64,000 nucleotides of DNA. Source: Amphibalanus amphitrite (lineage: Eukaryota; Arthropoda; Thecostraca; Balanomorpha; Balanidae). Positions 10,943 to 22,959 of this stretch are shown here, in pieces. Below the pieces are notes generated by a model. The model saw nothing but the letters and a program-made list of their open reading frames with translations, was not told the DNA's origin and made no database searches. The position numbers were made by a program, and so were the translations under genes. The stretch lies in contig NW_024882320.1 of assembly GCF_019059575.1 (NCBI RefSeq), positions 248,001 to 312,000 on the forward strand. The letters are read 5' to 3'. The stretch's first letter is position 1. Each line of letters opens with the position of its first letter.

Positions 10943-11438
10943 TCAATCTTTCTTCAGATTACGTCCGACAAATACCTGTTTGACCTCCTTTTCATCGAGC
11001 TGAAACGTGAAAGTCGACGGCCCCGCCTCTCGCTGGTCCGGCACTGCCGTCGCAGGACACCCGGGGTCCGCCTCTCGCTGGTCCGGCACTGCCGTCGCAG
11101 GACACCCGGGGTCCGCCTCTCGCTGGTCCGGCACTGGCGTCGCAGGACACCCGGGGTCCGCCTCTCGCTGGTCTGGCACTGCCGTCGCAGGACACCCGGG
11201 GTCCGCCTCTCGCTGGTCTGGCACTGCCGTCGCAGGACACCCGGGGTCCGCCTCTCGCTGGTTCGGCACTGGCGTCGCAGGACACCCGGGGTCCGCCTCT
11301 CGCTGGTCCGGCACTGGCGTCGCGGGACACCCGGGGTCCGCCTCTGTCGTCGCCTGATGGTGACATGTCGTATCGGTATGGGGCCGAGGTCCGGTAGGAA
11401 CAGGATGCGGAAGTGCACTGATGAGCTCCAGCACATGC
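10943..11438 (-). CDS. Upstream in-frame segment of the transposase (15-residue repeats), separated by one TGA
   Basis: The frame begins after a strong acceptor (polypyrimidine tract then CTCCTAG|GCATG, ~11,438), encodes HVLELISALPHP, then about seven 15-residue repeats (DQREADPGCPATPVP), then FTFQLDEKEVKQ, and ends at TGA 10,943-10,945. It is in exactly the same frame as the transposase that follows. A donor-like CAG|GTATTTGT lies at ~10,966, so a short intron could remove the stop. CGAATCAAG (about 100 nt further on) would restore the frame, but it has no good pyrimidine tract. The alternatives are a real nonsense mutation, readthrough or a sequencing error. The frame one base away is the third exon candidate of the gene starting at 14,457. 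Confidence 0.5.
10992..11438 (-). CDS. Candidate exon 3 of the unrecognised gene (alternative frame of the 45-bp repeats)
   Basis: Splicing exon 2 (phase 0) to the acceptor at 11,439 reads ACAGAHQCTSASCSYR, then DMSPSGDDRG, then repeats of GGPRVSCDGSAGPAR, and stops at 10,992. It is phase-consistent with exons 1 and 2. However, the same acceptor opens the frame that leads toward the transposase, so only transcript data can decide. Confidence 0.35.
   Translation of the reverse strand, partial: ACAGAHQCTSASCSYRTSAPYRYDMSPSGDDRGGPRVSRDASAGPARGGPRVSCDASAEPARGGPRVSCDGSARPARGGPRVSCDGSARPARGGPRVSCDASAGPARGGPRVSCDGSAGPARGGPRVSCDGSAGPARGGAVDFHVSAR
11026..11345. repeat. 45-bp minisatellite, about seven copies
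   Basis: The unit CTCTCGCTGGTCCGGCACTG plus GCGTCGCAGGACACCCGGGGTCCGC is repeated about seven times with few changes. Its length is a multiple of three, so both candidate minus-strand frames stay open through it. Confidence 0.93.
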
Positions 11439-12670
11439 CTAGGAGAAGGAAAATGATTCGGTTTTAGGCCATGGTCAAAGGAGAGCAACAGAGGTCGGAC
11501 AACATCTCCACCCTTTCAAACCACGTCACGTTTTCTGACGATTAAACGGCGGACATATATGGGGGTTCTGGCTCTAGAAGTGGTTTGTGGCGCGCCAGCC
11601 TATAATGTCCCACCGACTGTTTACTATGCAAAACTGTGGGTATTCTATCTCTACCGCATTTTTTCCGATAAAAAGCAAAAAAAAAACAAACAAAAACAGT
11701 TCATGGTCGGCGGCCCGCGAGGCTCGGCGTGGCTCGCCAGCCTCGCTTCCAACTTGTCCGGTTTATAGAACCGGGATGGGGTTAAAATGCGTCGATATCT
11801 TCATAATTGTATTCTTATTTTTTGCAATAGGTGAGCACCAGGAGTTAGGACACTGATTACTTTCGCATTACTGATGGTTGTGGACTTCGTGTGTGTTTTA
11901 TGCTCTTGTGTCAACATCATCAAAGCTTGTTCTGACCTTTGCCAGTGTTTATCATATCTTAATTCATTAGAAGTTAAACATATCGCATTATAATCGAGAA
12001 CAACAAGCCATATAATCAGAATGAAGATGGAGAAACCATACAATATAGAACAATGTTGCAACAAAATTAGCACAAGGAGCCAAGGACATATTTAAAGCTT
12101 TGCATGATGGCATAGGGTACATGGCCACTTGGTAACATGTGCCATTTCTTATTTGTGCCAGTCAGTTGTGGGGAACGAAAGCGCAAAAAATCCAATACTA
12201 ATATTCGCCAAGTACATGCGCGGACCTGGTCGGTACTGCAGCTGATTAATGGCGGCGGGAGACGCACTGTCGCTGCTGCTTGGGCCTGCGGATGGCCAAG
12301 AGTAGGCATTTCCCGCCCTTGTGGAGGCGTTCCCCTGTACGCGTACCTGCGGCTCGGGAGCCGGTCTGCTTTTGGAGCACCCCTGGTCTGGTAGCGCTGT
12401 TCAGTCGCTAGCCTAATACTGAAACACTAGCATTCTCTCCTCTAACAACATTAACACCTCTTACTCTTTTCCTTGCGCTAGCCTACAAGGCAGCGTCATC
12501 TGCCCTCAGTGTGTCCCCCGACAGTCATAATCCGTGTTGTCATTCTGATGTTTTTCTTCTTCTCCCTTTTACTTGCACGTGTTTTTAAATAAACGTCATG
12601 ACCTGGGTTTATACATTGCATATTATCGGTGCTTTACCCACGGTATGTGCAATCGAGTCAGAATACACAC
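11439..12670. other. Presumed intron, no coding signal
   Basis: AT-rich around 11,800-12,100. It ends on the left at the CTCCTAG acceptor (11,439) and on the right at the AAG|GTGTGT donor (12,670), both minus strand. No convincing further exon was found, although a donor-like CCGCAG|GTACGC sits near 12,350. Confidence 0.4.
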
Positions 12671-12838
12671 CTTCCTAAAATGTCCTCTGGCAAAATCTCG
12701 GCGCAGTGCGTCGGCTTTCCGGGACAAAGCCGCTCGCTGTTTGGCGTTCTTCGGCTTCCCATCGCGTCTCTCCAGGACACGCACCCAGAACGACTTCAGC
12801 CTTGGTGACAGTCCTTGTCTTGTTGCCTCCCAAATGCC
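12671..12838 (-). CDS. Exon 2 of an unrecognised spliced gene within the foldback element
   Basis: Strong acceptor TTTTCCCAG|GGCATT (12,839) and donor AGGAAG|GTGTGT (12,670). The exon is 168 nt, phase 0 at both ends, and encodes 56 residues, strongly basic and helical (LSPRLKSFWVRVLERRDGKP, then ALSRKADALRRDFARGHF). It joins in phase to exon 1 (14,457-13,702). A nucleic-acid-binding role is an inference from composition only. Confidence 0.65.
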
Positions 12839-12894
12839 CTGGGAAAAGATTGTGTTTCATTCATTTACAAAGTGAATTATATAATTACACAGGG

Positions 12895-13289
<395 letters not shown>

Positions 13290-13701
13290 CAGTGGACAGG
13301 GAGAAGAGACAGGGAGAAGAAATGAAGGACAGACGGACATGATCTGTTGCTTTATCAATCACACAAGTATATGCAAAATGGGTGGCTTAACTTTGACAGC
13401 TTGAGCACTTTTGTGTTTCTGTTTGTTTGGCACTTATGACCATGTTATGACGACATACAGCATTGTAAGGTGAGGTTATAATGAGGGCGGCGGCAACGGC
13501 CGGAAAACAGTTTATTCATTCCTTTAGGCCCGAGAGCTTTGTGTAAAAACATCATGTTTAACACAATTAGCTGTTCCTTGCAAACATTGTTTTACGATAG
13601 GCTGCAGGGTTTACAGGTCCGTTTACGAAGCAGTAATGCAAATTCACCAATATAAATAAATACAGAAGACACCATAACAACGTAAGACAGTCGGTACATA
13701 C

Positions 13702-14457
13702 CTGGTAGCTTATGCGGCGCCGCTGTTCCGGCGTCAGCGCTGGAAGGCCCGTCCGGTCAGTCGGCACACGCAGCTCGGTCTCCGAACCGTCCCCGCCGGC
13801 TGACACACCGCACACCCGTCCCGACACCGTGCCAGTGCCGTCAGCGCAAGGCGGCGGCTCGACAGTCGCGGTAGCTCCGGCGCAGGCCTGCACCGGAGCT
13901 ACCACGTCAGCGTTCACTGATCGCGGCACAGACTTGCGGTCACAGGCTGATTCGACGTCCGGGGTGCGTCTCTTCGGCGTCACCGGCGATCTCGGAGGGC
14001 CAGATATCTCCTTCGCGCGGCCTCGCTGGCTGACGAGATTGCTCGGCGCTGCGGCAGACCGGGTGCAATTCACTTCCGCAGCCCGTTGTGGCGGTGATGA
14101 GCGGCTCGTCTTCAACTCACCAGCCTTCGTCACGTCATTCTCCACAACCCAGATGAGTCTGCCGGTCCCGGAGACGGCGCCGCAGTCACCATCCTCAATC
14201 ACCTCGATTAGCTCCGTGAAGGCGACGCCGCCGCCTGCAGACGCCTCCTCATCAGACACCTGGGACGAGCAGTCCGTCTCCGTGTAGATGTCGATCAGCG
14301 GCGAGCCGACGCCGTCCGAGTGTGCCGCCCACAGCTCAGACAGCACGCAGTCGGGGATGTCCGCCGGTACGGCGGTGCCGCCGTTTGAGGACGAGGACGC
14401 CACGGCCAGCGGCGGCGGCGGCGGCGGCGGCGCCTCTTCACCGGCAGACCACGACAT
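13702..14457 (-). CDS. Exon 1 of an unrecognised spliced gene next to the right satellite arm
   Basis: ATG at 14,457 opens 252 codons ending at a strong donor, TACCAG|GTATGT (13,701). The N-terminus is a poly-Pro stretch after MSWSAGEEA, then a Ser-rich segment, then an acidic region (DIYTETDCSSQVSDEEASAG and ELIEVIEDGD), then a basic Ser/Pro region. It ends LTPEQRRRISYQ. Joined to 12,838-12,671 and then to 11,438-10,992 (all phase 0), it gives a 456-residue protein ending in 15-residue Gly/Pro/Arg repeats. Alternatively it is the 5' part of the transposase transcript, if a frame-correcting splice exists. No family is recognised. Its place inside the element argues for an accessory or N-terminal transposon protein. 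Confidence 0.6.
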
Positions 14458-14649
14458 CGCCCCGACAATGTGTAATTCCCGACAGGAGGTGCATCGGTGG
14501 CCAACGAGGTAGGTCGACTAAGTACGACCACGCAGCCGGACTCCGGAGAGGCGCCCGATCACCCGGGAAGCAGCATGCCGTCTATCAGCCGCACCTGAGA
14601 AAGAGAAAGCCGTCAGTTTTCAGAGCTACACATATCGGGATACTCCAAG

Positions 14650-16690
14650 CTACTCGTATATGTCACCAGACAGTCCACTGTCACCGGAGGGGACGTATGA
14701 CTACTGAGGTGTCAGCAGGGGTCACATCACAGGTCATGTCACCAGACCGTCCACCATCACCGGAGGGGACGTATGACTACTGAGGTGTCATCAGGGGTCA
14801 CAGGTCAGGTCACCAGACAGACCACTGTCACCGGAGGGGACGTGTGACTACTGAGATGTCAGCAGGGGTCACAGGCCAGATCACCAGACCGTCCACCGTC
14901 ACCGGAGACTACTGAGGTGTCAGCAGGGTCACAGGTCAGGTCACCAGAAAGACCACTGTCACCGGAGGGGACGTATGACTACTGAGATGTCAGCAGGGGT
15001 CACAGGTCAGGTCACCAGACAGACCACTGTCACCGGAGGGGACGTATGACTACTGAGGTGTCAGCAGGGGTCACAGGTCAGATCACCAGACCGTTCACCG
15101 TCACCGGAGACTACTGAGGTGTCAGCAGGGTCACAGGTCAGGTCACCAGACAGTCCACTGTCACCGGAGGGGACGTATGACTACTGAGGTGTCAGCAGGG
15201 GTCACAGGTCAGGTCACCAGACAGACCACTGTCACCGGAGGGGACGTATGACTACTGAGGTGTCAGCAGGGGTCACAGGTCAGGTCACCAGACCGTCCAC
15301 CGTCACCGGAGACTACTGAGGTGTCAGCAGGGGTCACAGGTCAGGTCACCAGACCGTTCACCGTCACCGGAGACTACTGAGGTGTCAGCAGGGTCACAGG
15401 TCAGGTCACCAGACAGTCCACTGTCACCGGAGGGGACGTATGACTACTGAGGTGTCAGCAGGGGTCACAGGTCAGGTCACCAGACAGACCACTGTCACCG
15501 GAGGGGACGTATGACTACTGAGGTGTCAGCAGGGGTCACAGGTCAGGTCACCAGACCGTCCACCGTCACCGGAGACTACTGAGGTGTCAGCAGGGGTCAC
15601 AGGTCAGGTCACCAGACCGTTCACCGTCACCGGAGACTACTGAGGTGTCAGCAGGGGTTACAGGTCAGGTCACCAGACAGACCACTGTCACCGGAGGGGA
15701 CGTATGACTACTGAGGTGTCAGCAGGGTCACAGGTCAGGTCACCAGACAGTCCACTGTCACCGGAGGGGACGTATGACTACTGAGGTGTCAGCAGGGTCA
15801 CAGGTCAGGTCACCAGACAGACCACTGTCACCGGAGGGGACGTATGACTACTGAGGTGTCAGCAGGGTCACAGGTCAGGTCACCAGACAGACCACTGTTA
15901 CCGGAGGGGACGTATGACTACTGAGGTGTCAGCAGGGGTCACAGGTCAGGTCACCAGACCGTCAACCGTCACCGGAGGGGACGTATGACCACTGAGATGT
16001 CATCAGGGGTCACAGGTCAGGTCACCAGACAGACCACTGTCACCGGAGGGGACATGTGACTACTGAGATGTCAGCAGGGGTCACAGGTCAGGTCACCAGA
16101 CAGACCACCGTCACCGGAGGGGACGTGTGACTACTGCGAGGTCATCATGGGTCACAGGTCAGATTACCATACCGTCCACCGTCACCGGAGACTACTGAGG
16201 TGTCAGCAGGGTCACAGGTCAGGTCACCAGACAGACCACTGTCACCAGAGGGGACGTATGACTACTGAGGTGTCAGCAGGGGTCACAGGTCAGGTCACCA
16301 GACAGACCACTGTCACCGGAGGGGACGTATGACTACTGAGGTGTCAGGAGGGGTCACAGGTCAGGTCACCAAACAGACCACTGTCACCGGAGGGGACGTA
16401 TGACTACTGAGGTGTCAGCAGGGGTCACAGGTCATGTCACCAGACCGTCCACCATCACCGCAGGGGGCGTATGACTACTGAGGTGTCATCAGGGGTCACA
16501 GGTCAGGTCACCAGACAGACCACTGTCACCGGAGGGGACGTGTGACTACTGAAATGTCAGCAGGGGTCACAGGTCAGGTCACCAGACAGACCACCGTTAC
16601 CGGAGGGGACGTATGACTACTGAGGTGTCAGCAGGGCTCACAGGTCAGGTCACCAGACAGTCCACCTTCATGAGAGGGGACGTCTGACCT
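14650..16690. repeat. Right ~71-bp satellite array (inverted right arm of foldback element)
   Basis: The same unit as the left array, reverse-complemented: blocks around ACTACTGAGGTGTCAGCAGG, GTCACAGGTCAGGTCACCAG and CACTGTCACCGGAGGGGACG. Short ~60-bp units lacking GGGGACGTATG alternate with full units. Sequence to ~16,810 holds diverged outer copies. The unit is rich in AGGTCA/TGACCT half-sites. Confidence 0.95.
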
Positions 16691-16810
16691 CTGCTGTCCT
16701 CTCAGCAATCACCTGTCCCCTCTGGAGATGATGGTTCACCTGTCTGGTGAAATCACCAGACCCTCCACCATCTCGAGAAGAGGCACGCTGACAGGTCACG
16801 AAATCTCACC

Positions 16811-17458
16811 GATGTAAGGTGGCCTCACTAGACTTCAGAGGTGTTGTGGGATGCACACTGAGATGGTGTGGGGCCTCTCAGCACCTTTTGTCTCAGACTT
16901 GGGAGAGGCTTTGTATGTAGACTAATTATCCTTGTGGTGACATGACCATTAAAAGTCAGTGACATTAGTGGTCTGTTCCTTAGCCAGCTGTAAGCTGATG
17001 TGGTAACCTTGAACCCAGCTGTCCAGTATGTGCTGTGTGTCATAGGTGCTCACATAGAAGTGTCTGGGGTGCAGTGCATAGCTTTGTAGTGCCTGTAAGT
17101 CCTGTGTCTCACATGGCTGTGCTCCACACCAGCATTGGCAAGTGGCAATTGTTGTTTTCTGCTCTCAACACATCCTCAGCCTTGTCATAAAAAGAGAGGT
17201 AGGTACCTAGAACATAATTTATCTTCCTTCAAAATACATAATGACATTTTAAACACACAGATACTCAAGCTAGGGCAATGCTATCAGAAATACCAGAAGT
17301 TATAAGAGGTTATACAGTGATACCCTTTGCACAGAAGTCATTTGTACGGCACCGCAAAGTGTGTAGATCGTCCTTGCTGTTGTCACGAGTCAACGTAACA
17401 TTCTGAACCACAATCTATTATCTGTCGGAGAGGCCAACGTCACCTAACGTTTTCATTG
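16811..17458. other. Intergenic, nothing identified
   Basis: Mixed to AT-rich sequence with only short frames. No repeat family shared with the rest of the window was seen. Confidence 0.4.
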
Positions 17459-17460
17459 TA

Positions 17461-18587
17461 CCGTAAAATGGGGTGTTAAGGGACAGTGGGGTGTTAAGGG
17501 ACAGTTGCATGGGAAAAACTTTGAGTCATATTAACTTCCTAATTTGAGAAGGTTCAATAAAAACTTCAGTGTGGTAGTTGACACTGTTTTGCTCTTGACC
17601 ATAGGACAAAATGGTATGGTTTTTCATGCAAGTGATTTGGTTCAAAAATGGATTTGAAAATCATGCTACATTTTCACAAAATTGAAACATCTCCAAAACT
17701 CTGTGTGTACCACATAAACTGGTGGGTGTACAGGGAAAATGAATGCATAGGTGTATTGTCACATGTATTGCACATGTTTCCTGAAAAGCTTGTGCAAATC
17801 CACCCATTCATTCATCATGCTCTTCCTCTTTTCCGGATACATGCATATTTTGAGGTGGATGTGGGGTGCTAAGGGACAGGGAAGAAAAAATAGAAAATAA
17901 TATCTAAATATAATTTCATTAAGTTTTCTTTCAGTAGGCATGGAAAACACCAAATTCCACATAAAATGCTGGCAAGTTCATGCTTTTATCTCTAACACAT
18001 CTTAAGTTATGTAACAAAACATCTCAACACTCTCTTTTACAATGATGGGTCAATGGAGACTGATGTAGGTAAATGTGATGTCATCATAAAAAGGCTAAAA
18101 CAAAGAGGGCAACATAATGACAAGTGACTAGCTTCAACATGGGTTTTAATTGATGACAGAAGATTACTTTTTGGTTCTGTTTACTGTATAATTAGCACAT
18201 TTTCCACAAATGTAAACTGCATTACACGTAATTGGCTAAAAAGGTCATTAGTGGTGAATGAACCTGACTTGTTTTGTGACAGAATATGCAAAACATTTCA
18301 ATAAATAAATTGTGTGCCCTTCCACACCCCAATTGTGGGCATTTGATGACCATTTCTTGGAATAATATAGGTGTCCCTTAACACCCCACATTGGGGTGCT
18401 AAGGGACAGTGATGAAAAATAATAAAAAATAATATGCAGGTATAAATCTTAAAAACTTTAATGTGGCAGGCATGTAAAGCACCAAATTCCACATAAAACG
18501 CTGACAATTTGATGCTTCTATCTCCAACCCTTCTTGAGTTATATAACAAAACACCTCGAAACTGTCCCTTAACACCCCATTTTACGG
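17461..18587. mobile_element. TA-flanked non-autonomous DNA transposon with internal duplication
   Basis: Terminal inverted repeats begin CCGTAAAATGGGGTGTTAAG and continue GGACAGT at both ends (27 bp), flanked by TA (17,459-17,460 and 18,588-18,589) as in Tc1/mariner-type insertions. Inside, ~150 bp near 17,862-18,010 recurs near 18,390-18,560 (ACCAAATTCCACATAAAA and the GGGGTGCTAAGGGACAG block), so the element carries partly repeated inner ends. No transposase. Confidence 0.85.
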
Positions 18588-18589
18588 TA

Positions 18590-19640
18590 GTTAATTCAAT
18601 CTGATTAGTGTCACGCCATCTCATAAAACACTTACTCTTCACATTTGGTTGGGTTAGGTTAGGTTTTTTAGGTTATTTCCGCCACATGTGAGTATCATTT
18701 TTGGATTCCGGATGTCAAATAATGTAAGGAAGTGCAAATTTTATCTTCGAACAGCAGACCGTACTAATTCTCCACATTTACCGACTTGTTAACCTCTGGA
18801 AGTCTTCCTGCTGATGTTGTCACTGCTCCAGATCTGCAGTCTTTCAAACGAGGCCTAACAGATGCCATTCCGGACAAACTTGTTGAATATGTTTAGATGT
18901 ACCTAAGTAAATTGTTATATTGTTGTGATAATCTCCTGTGAAAAAATGATGTTTCAAACCATGTACTCCTCAATGGTGGCACAACATTCCAGTTCAATGT
19001 ATGGCAAGACTGCAATGGTGTACTGTACAGCATATGCATAACTGGCGCGCCTTGTGATGCAGGGTACCTCCCATCCTCAACCATCCTGTGAGCCAATTTG
19101 AATTCTGTACTGACTGTTGTAGTGGATGGAACCCGACAAGGTTGAGGTGAGTTGACAAGGTGAGACAGACTATGAGCAGTGTCTCAAGTAAATACTTGCC
19201 ATTTCTACCGACTACCTTATAGCAGACTCACTATTGCAACTCTGCCATGCGAATCCAACTTGCATCTAGCTGTGGAATACTTGGCGCAACTCTCTGTCAT
19301 TCACCGTTTCCTTACTTCTCGATCTGATGGAAGGAGGATCAAGGCCCTATATACCAGGTAGGGTCGTCCGGCGATTCTACCTTTTCGTGACGTCAGCTCG
19401 TGACGTCATTTGGAGTCAAGTCTCGAAGCCCCGTTCAATCCCCATGTAAATGAGCGATTTTCGAAGCACTATAGAATGAAGTCTGCACAAGATATATCAA
19501 ACCTAAGTATCTTGTCTGAAAGAGCAGACAATTTTCTGCAAGTTATCTATTACGTGTTTTTCGCTAAATCTTTTGCTTTTTTCACAAAAGCGTAAAATGT
19601 CCCCCCATGTCTCCGCAGCCTCTCTGCCGCCGGCCGCCGC
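18590..19640. other. Intergenic with a decayed LINE 3' end
   Basis: At 18,780-18,894 the plus strand reads SLPADVVTAPDLQSFKRGL then a stop. This resembles the C-terminal tail (W-N-x-L-P ... S-F-K) common in CR1/Jockey-type non-LTR retrotransposons, so it is probably a 5'-truncated LINE remnant. The rest of the interval shows nothing identifiable. Confidence 0.4.
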
Positions 19641-19642
19641 GC

Positions 19643-19716
19643 GGTCGCGGTAGTGTAGTGGTTAGCGTGCCCGCGCAGTATTCCAAAGGTCCCGAGTTCG
19701 AATCTATGCGGTGCGG
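19643..19716 (+). repeat. tRNA-like sequence, probably a SINE head or tRNA pseudogene
   Basis: Pol III promoter-like boxes: box A TAGTGTAGTGGTTAGCG and box B GAGTTCGAATC, spaced as in a tRNA gene. The acceptor and anticodon stems do not fold into a clean cloverleaf, so a functional tRNA is unlikely. Confidence 0.5.
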
Positions 19717-20033
19717 AACTTTAATTGCAATTCCAAGCTGAATATACGCACATCCATAATAAATTATTATTCGTATAGCTAAACTGTCACCAAGCTATCC
19801 ATATAAATTGACTTCACCCAAAATATCGGCAAGATTCTATTAAAATATAAATTCAAATATGGCGGCTTGGACTGCCGCGTGCGTTAGGCTCCGCCCATAG
19901 CTCCGCCCACATGCGTGACGTCATTCGTGTTAGTGGACACGCGCGGAGATAGGGGACGACATGGGCCTGAGGAGGATATGAAACAGGAGAGTCTAACAGG
20001 TGAGCATCAGCACATCATCAGACATGTGCTTAC

Positions 20034-20287
20034 CAGAGGGGTGTTCACGGGCACCGCACACTGCTGCGTGCGGTGTGTGCGGAGCGTCCAGCAGGCGTGG
20101 GGGTAGGGAATGGGTAGGCGGCTCTGACGTCACGGCTGCGTGCGGTGGACGGTTCGCTGTGGCCAGTCCCGACCGGCCACAGCGATCGCTGTGTGCGGTG
20201 ACGGAAGGCTGACGTAGGGACGCAGTGGGCGGAGCTTGGAGGCTGTGTGCGGTCCGACCGCACACAGGGCCCGTGAACAGCCCTCTG
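20034..20287. mobile_element. Possible hAT-like MITE
   Basis: Begins CAGAGGGGTGTTCACGGGC and ends with the inverse, GCCCGTGAACAGCCCTCTG. The interior is GC-rich with repeats of GTGCGGT. The flanks do not show a clear 8-bp duplication, so the assignment rests on the termini alone. Confidence 0.55.
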
Positions 20288-20454
20288 ATTATTTGAGCAA
20301 ATAGACCTTCGATTATTCGATTAAAACCAGCACAATATCACACCACGATATTCACACAGAAATATTGTTTGCGCCAATTTGGTCTGCCATGCGTCATAAA
20401 GCCAATCAATTGATTCTTATTTTTGATCTTTGATTTCTCAGTTTTTTAGGCTTG

Positions 20455-20850
20455 CCGCGCTTAGATTTTATCACCATCGTGATCAGGAGATTTTAATCTA
20501 TCGCTGGGATAAATTTCAATAGATTCCTAGGGGTCCGCACATAAATTTTATTTTGTAAAAGGCAACCACGCATAATTTGGTAATGTCATATCTCAGCTCG
20601 TAGGGCGTGCCGCGCCTAGATATTAACACCATTGTGATCAGAAGATGAAAATATATAGTAGAAATGAGTTTCAAAAAATTCCTAGGGGTCCGCATACAAT
20701 GTATTTTTGATAATGGGCAACGGTGCGTGACCTTTGACCTCTTATGACTCCGTTCGTAGGTCGTGCCGCGCTTATTTATAATCAACATCGTAATCAGAAG
20801 ATTTTATTGTATCAGTGGACCAATTTGCAAGAGATTCCTAGGGGTCCGCT
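20455..20850. repeat. ~155-bp tandem repeat, three diverged copies
   Basis: The landmark CCTAGGGGTCCGC recurs at 20,526, 20,681 and 20,837, each preceded by GCCGCGC and a CACCAT-GTGATCAG-like block. Copies are ~75-80% alike by eye. Non-coding. Confidence 0.8.
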
Positions 20851-21112
20851 GATAGTTTTTATCATTTTTTCCACGCGAATACGAATTTGACGCCAAATAT
20901 ACGCACATTCGGTTAGGAGTGGGTAGGGCTCCACTATCGTCAGTCCGTACTCGTAGTTATTTTTGCATATTTTGCTGAATTTGCCTGCCACCTATACTGT
21001 CTTTCGGGGAAATCAGTAGGCGACGCGGAAGCCTCGGTACCTCAATTATCGTTCCGGACTAATGCCATTTGCCACTTGGCGTGCATCCTGCACGCCAAGC
21101 CCGCCAAGCGGC

Positions 21113-21657
21113 CAGGGTTGTGCTCGACTCAGAAAAATTTGCCGACTCGACTCATCATTCAACTTCAGAAAGCACTGACTCAACTCTGACTCAAACAAGG
21201 AGCTGATTTTTTCCCTTGACTCGACTCATGACTCAAGCGGCTTAATGAAAATATGAGTTGACTCAAACTTGACTCAATTTTTTTTTTTGTTGAGTCAAGT
21301 GTGTTGACTCAAAATTGACTCAGATAAAAAAGTTGTTGAGCGGGGGGGGGAGGGTGAAAAAAATCCGGCAGCACGGCCAGGCCTAAGTTGAGCGGGGGGA
21401 GAATGAATATATATATATAGTTTTTAGAAAGTTGAGTCAGCTGACTCATGTTCCTTAATGTTTTTGACTCAACTCAATGTCAAAAGTTATTTACTGACTC
21501 AACTCTGACTCGACTCAACACCTTAATATTTTTGTCCGACTCAACTCTGACTCAACTCAACAGCTCAACATTTTATCCGACTCGACTCAAATCTGACTCA
21601 TTTGAGTCAGAGTTGAGTCAAATTTCTGACTCGACTCATGAGTCAAGCACAACCCTG
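21113..21657. mobile_element. hAT-type MITE packed with TGACTCA motifs
   Basis: Starts CAGGGTTGTGCTCGACTCA and ends TGAGTCAAGCACAACCCTG, with a perfect 8-bp target duplication CAAGCGGC (21,105-21,112 and 21,658-21,665). The 545-bp interior consists largely of TGACTCA/TGAGTCA and GACTCGACTC repeats on both strands. No coding capacity. Confidence 0.92.
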
Positions 21658-21677
21658 CAAGCGGCAGACTTCTCAAG

Positions 21678-21835
21678 CAGAGGCGGCGGAACGGGGAGGG
21701 CACCGGGGCACCGTGCCCCCCCTTTGATTTTGGCATTTTAACACTAGCCCTATGGGCGTTGTATGGAAAGAATGGGCCCAAAAGTCGGCAGTGCCCCCCC
21801 CCCCCCCCTTAATTGAAGGTGTTCCGCCGCTACTG
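21678..21835. mobile_element. Short hAT-type MITE
   Basis: Starts CAGAGGCGGCGGAAC and ends GTTCCGCCGCTACTG. Perfect 8-bp duplication TTCTCAAG at 21,670-21,677 and 21,836-21,843. A 158-bp element with internal G and C homopolymers, only 12 bp from the preceding MITE's duplication. Confidence 0.93.
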
Positions 21836-21843
21836 TTCTCAAG

Positions 21844-22959
21844 TTTTGAATTACCAGGCAAGGCCCTATATACCTTACCGGGGTTGGACAGCAGCAAGGC
21901 GCCGTGGCACCTGAACAATGGTGAGCTCCTTCAACTCTCCGGACGTCGTTACATAGCACGCGGAAATCCCCCCCCCCCTGCCTTTTCCGGCAGCTGTGAA
22001 AATGCGAGACGAATAAGCGAAAAGGAAAGTCAAGCTTCGCATGCCTGATACCGTTTAAGACATCGTTCCACGAGTCCTCAGAGTCAGCACTATAAAAAGG
22101 ATAACGCATACGTCGCCGGTCAATATTTTGCAATATGCAGCAATCGAGGAGCTGGTTATACCTGTCGCACCTAATATAATGTATAGACGAGATATTGACT
22201 TGCTTTATCTCGGCATCAGGATCAACGAGTCGATATAGAACTGCACTTTTCGTAGCTGTATTTCGACGGTTCAAATGTACCTCATTCGAAAACATTTCCA
22301 GAAGACCAAGCATGAACACAAGAAAGCTCTAAAATATCACCAATCAATAGGCTCTGACTGAGAGCGACGTCTTTCTACCAAGGTGATACAGAAAGATGCA
22401 TCATTGACCCTAAAAGGCTTCGAAATAACCAATTCACTGACTAAAATAACATCACAGATGAATGTACATTATGCGTGATACGCGTGAGCAAGCAAATCGA
22501 AAGACTTCATTCTAGCATCGACTAGATTCTTTGCAAAGACAAGTAAAACTTGACGAGAACAGTAGCAAAAACGATTAGGTAATCACAGCACATAATAATA
22601 TTAATGCACTTCAACACATATCAAACAGCTGACTAAACTAAGCTACTAAAAGGCATATCGTCAATTGTAACTACATACACCGAAACATCGTCCCTCCAAG
22701 ACACAGCAGTATTGCATAAAACCCGCCATAATTGACCTCGTTTGCCACAGAGCACCTCTGGGTTCCTTGGAACTCGTCACGCGAAGAACGTACATCGCGG
22801 GAGTAGCACATATTGCCAGTACACCTCAATCGCGTTTTGTACAATCTCCAGAACTCTTCAACCAAACCGAACCACTGCATGGACACGTATGTCACTCATT
22901 CCACCGTTGTCTTTGATGAATTCTGTCTCTGATGCGATGATTCTGTCTTTGATACGACA
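21844..22959. other. No supported gene
   Basis: AT-rich sequence with short frames only. It may contain downstream exons or the 3' UTR of the minus-strand Pro/Gln-rich gene to its right, but no splice-bounded exon stands out. Confidence 0.3.

Noticed and set aside
19643..19716. Functional tRNA gene
   Set aside because: Box A and B present but stems do not pair well; more likely SINE or pseudogene.
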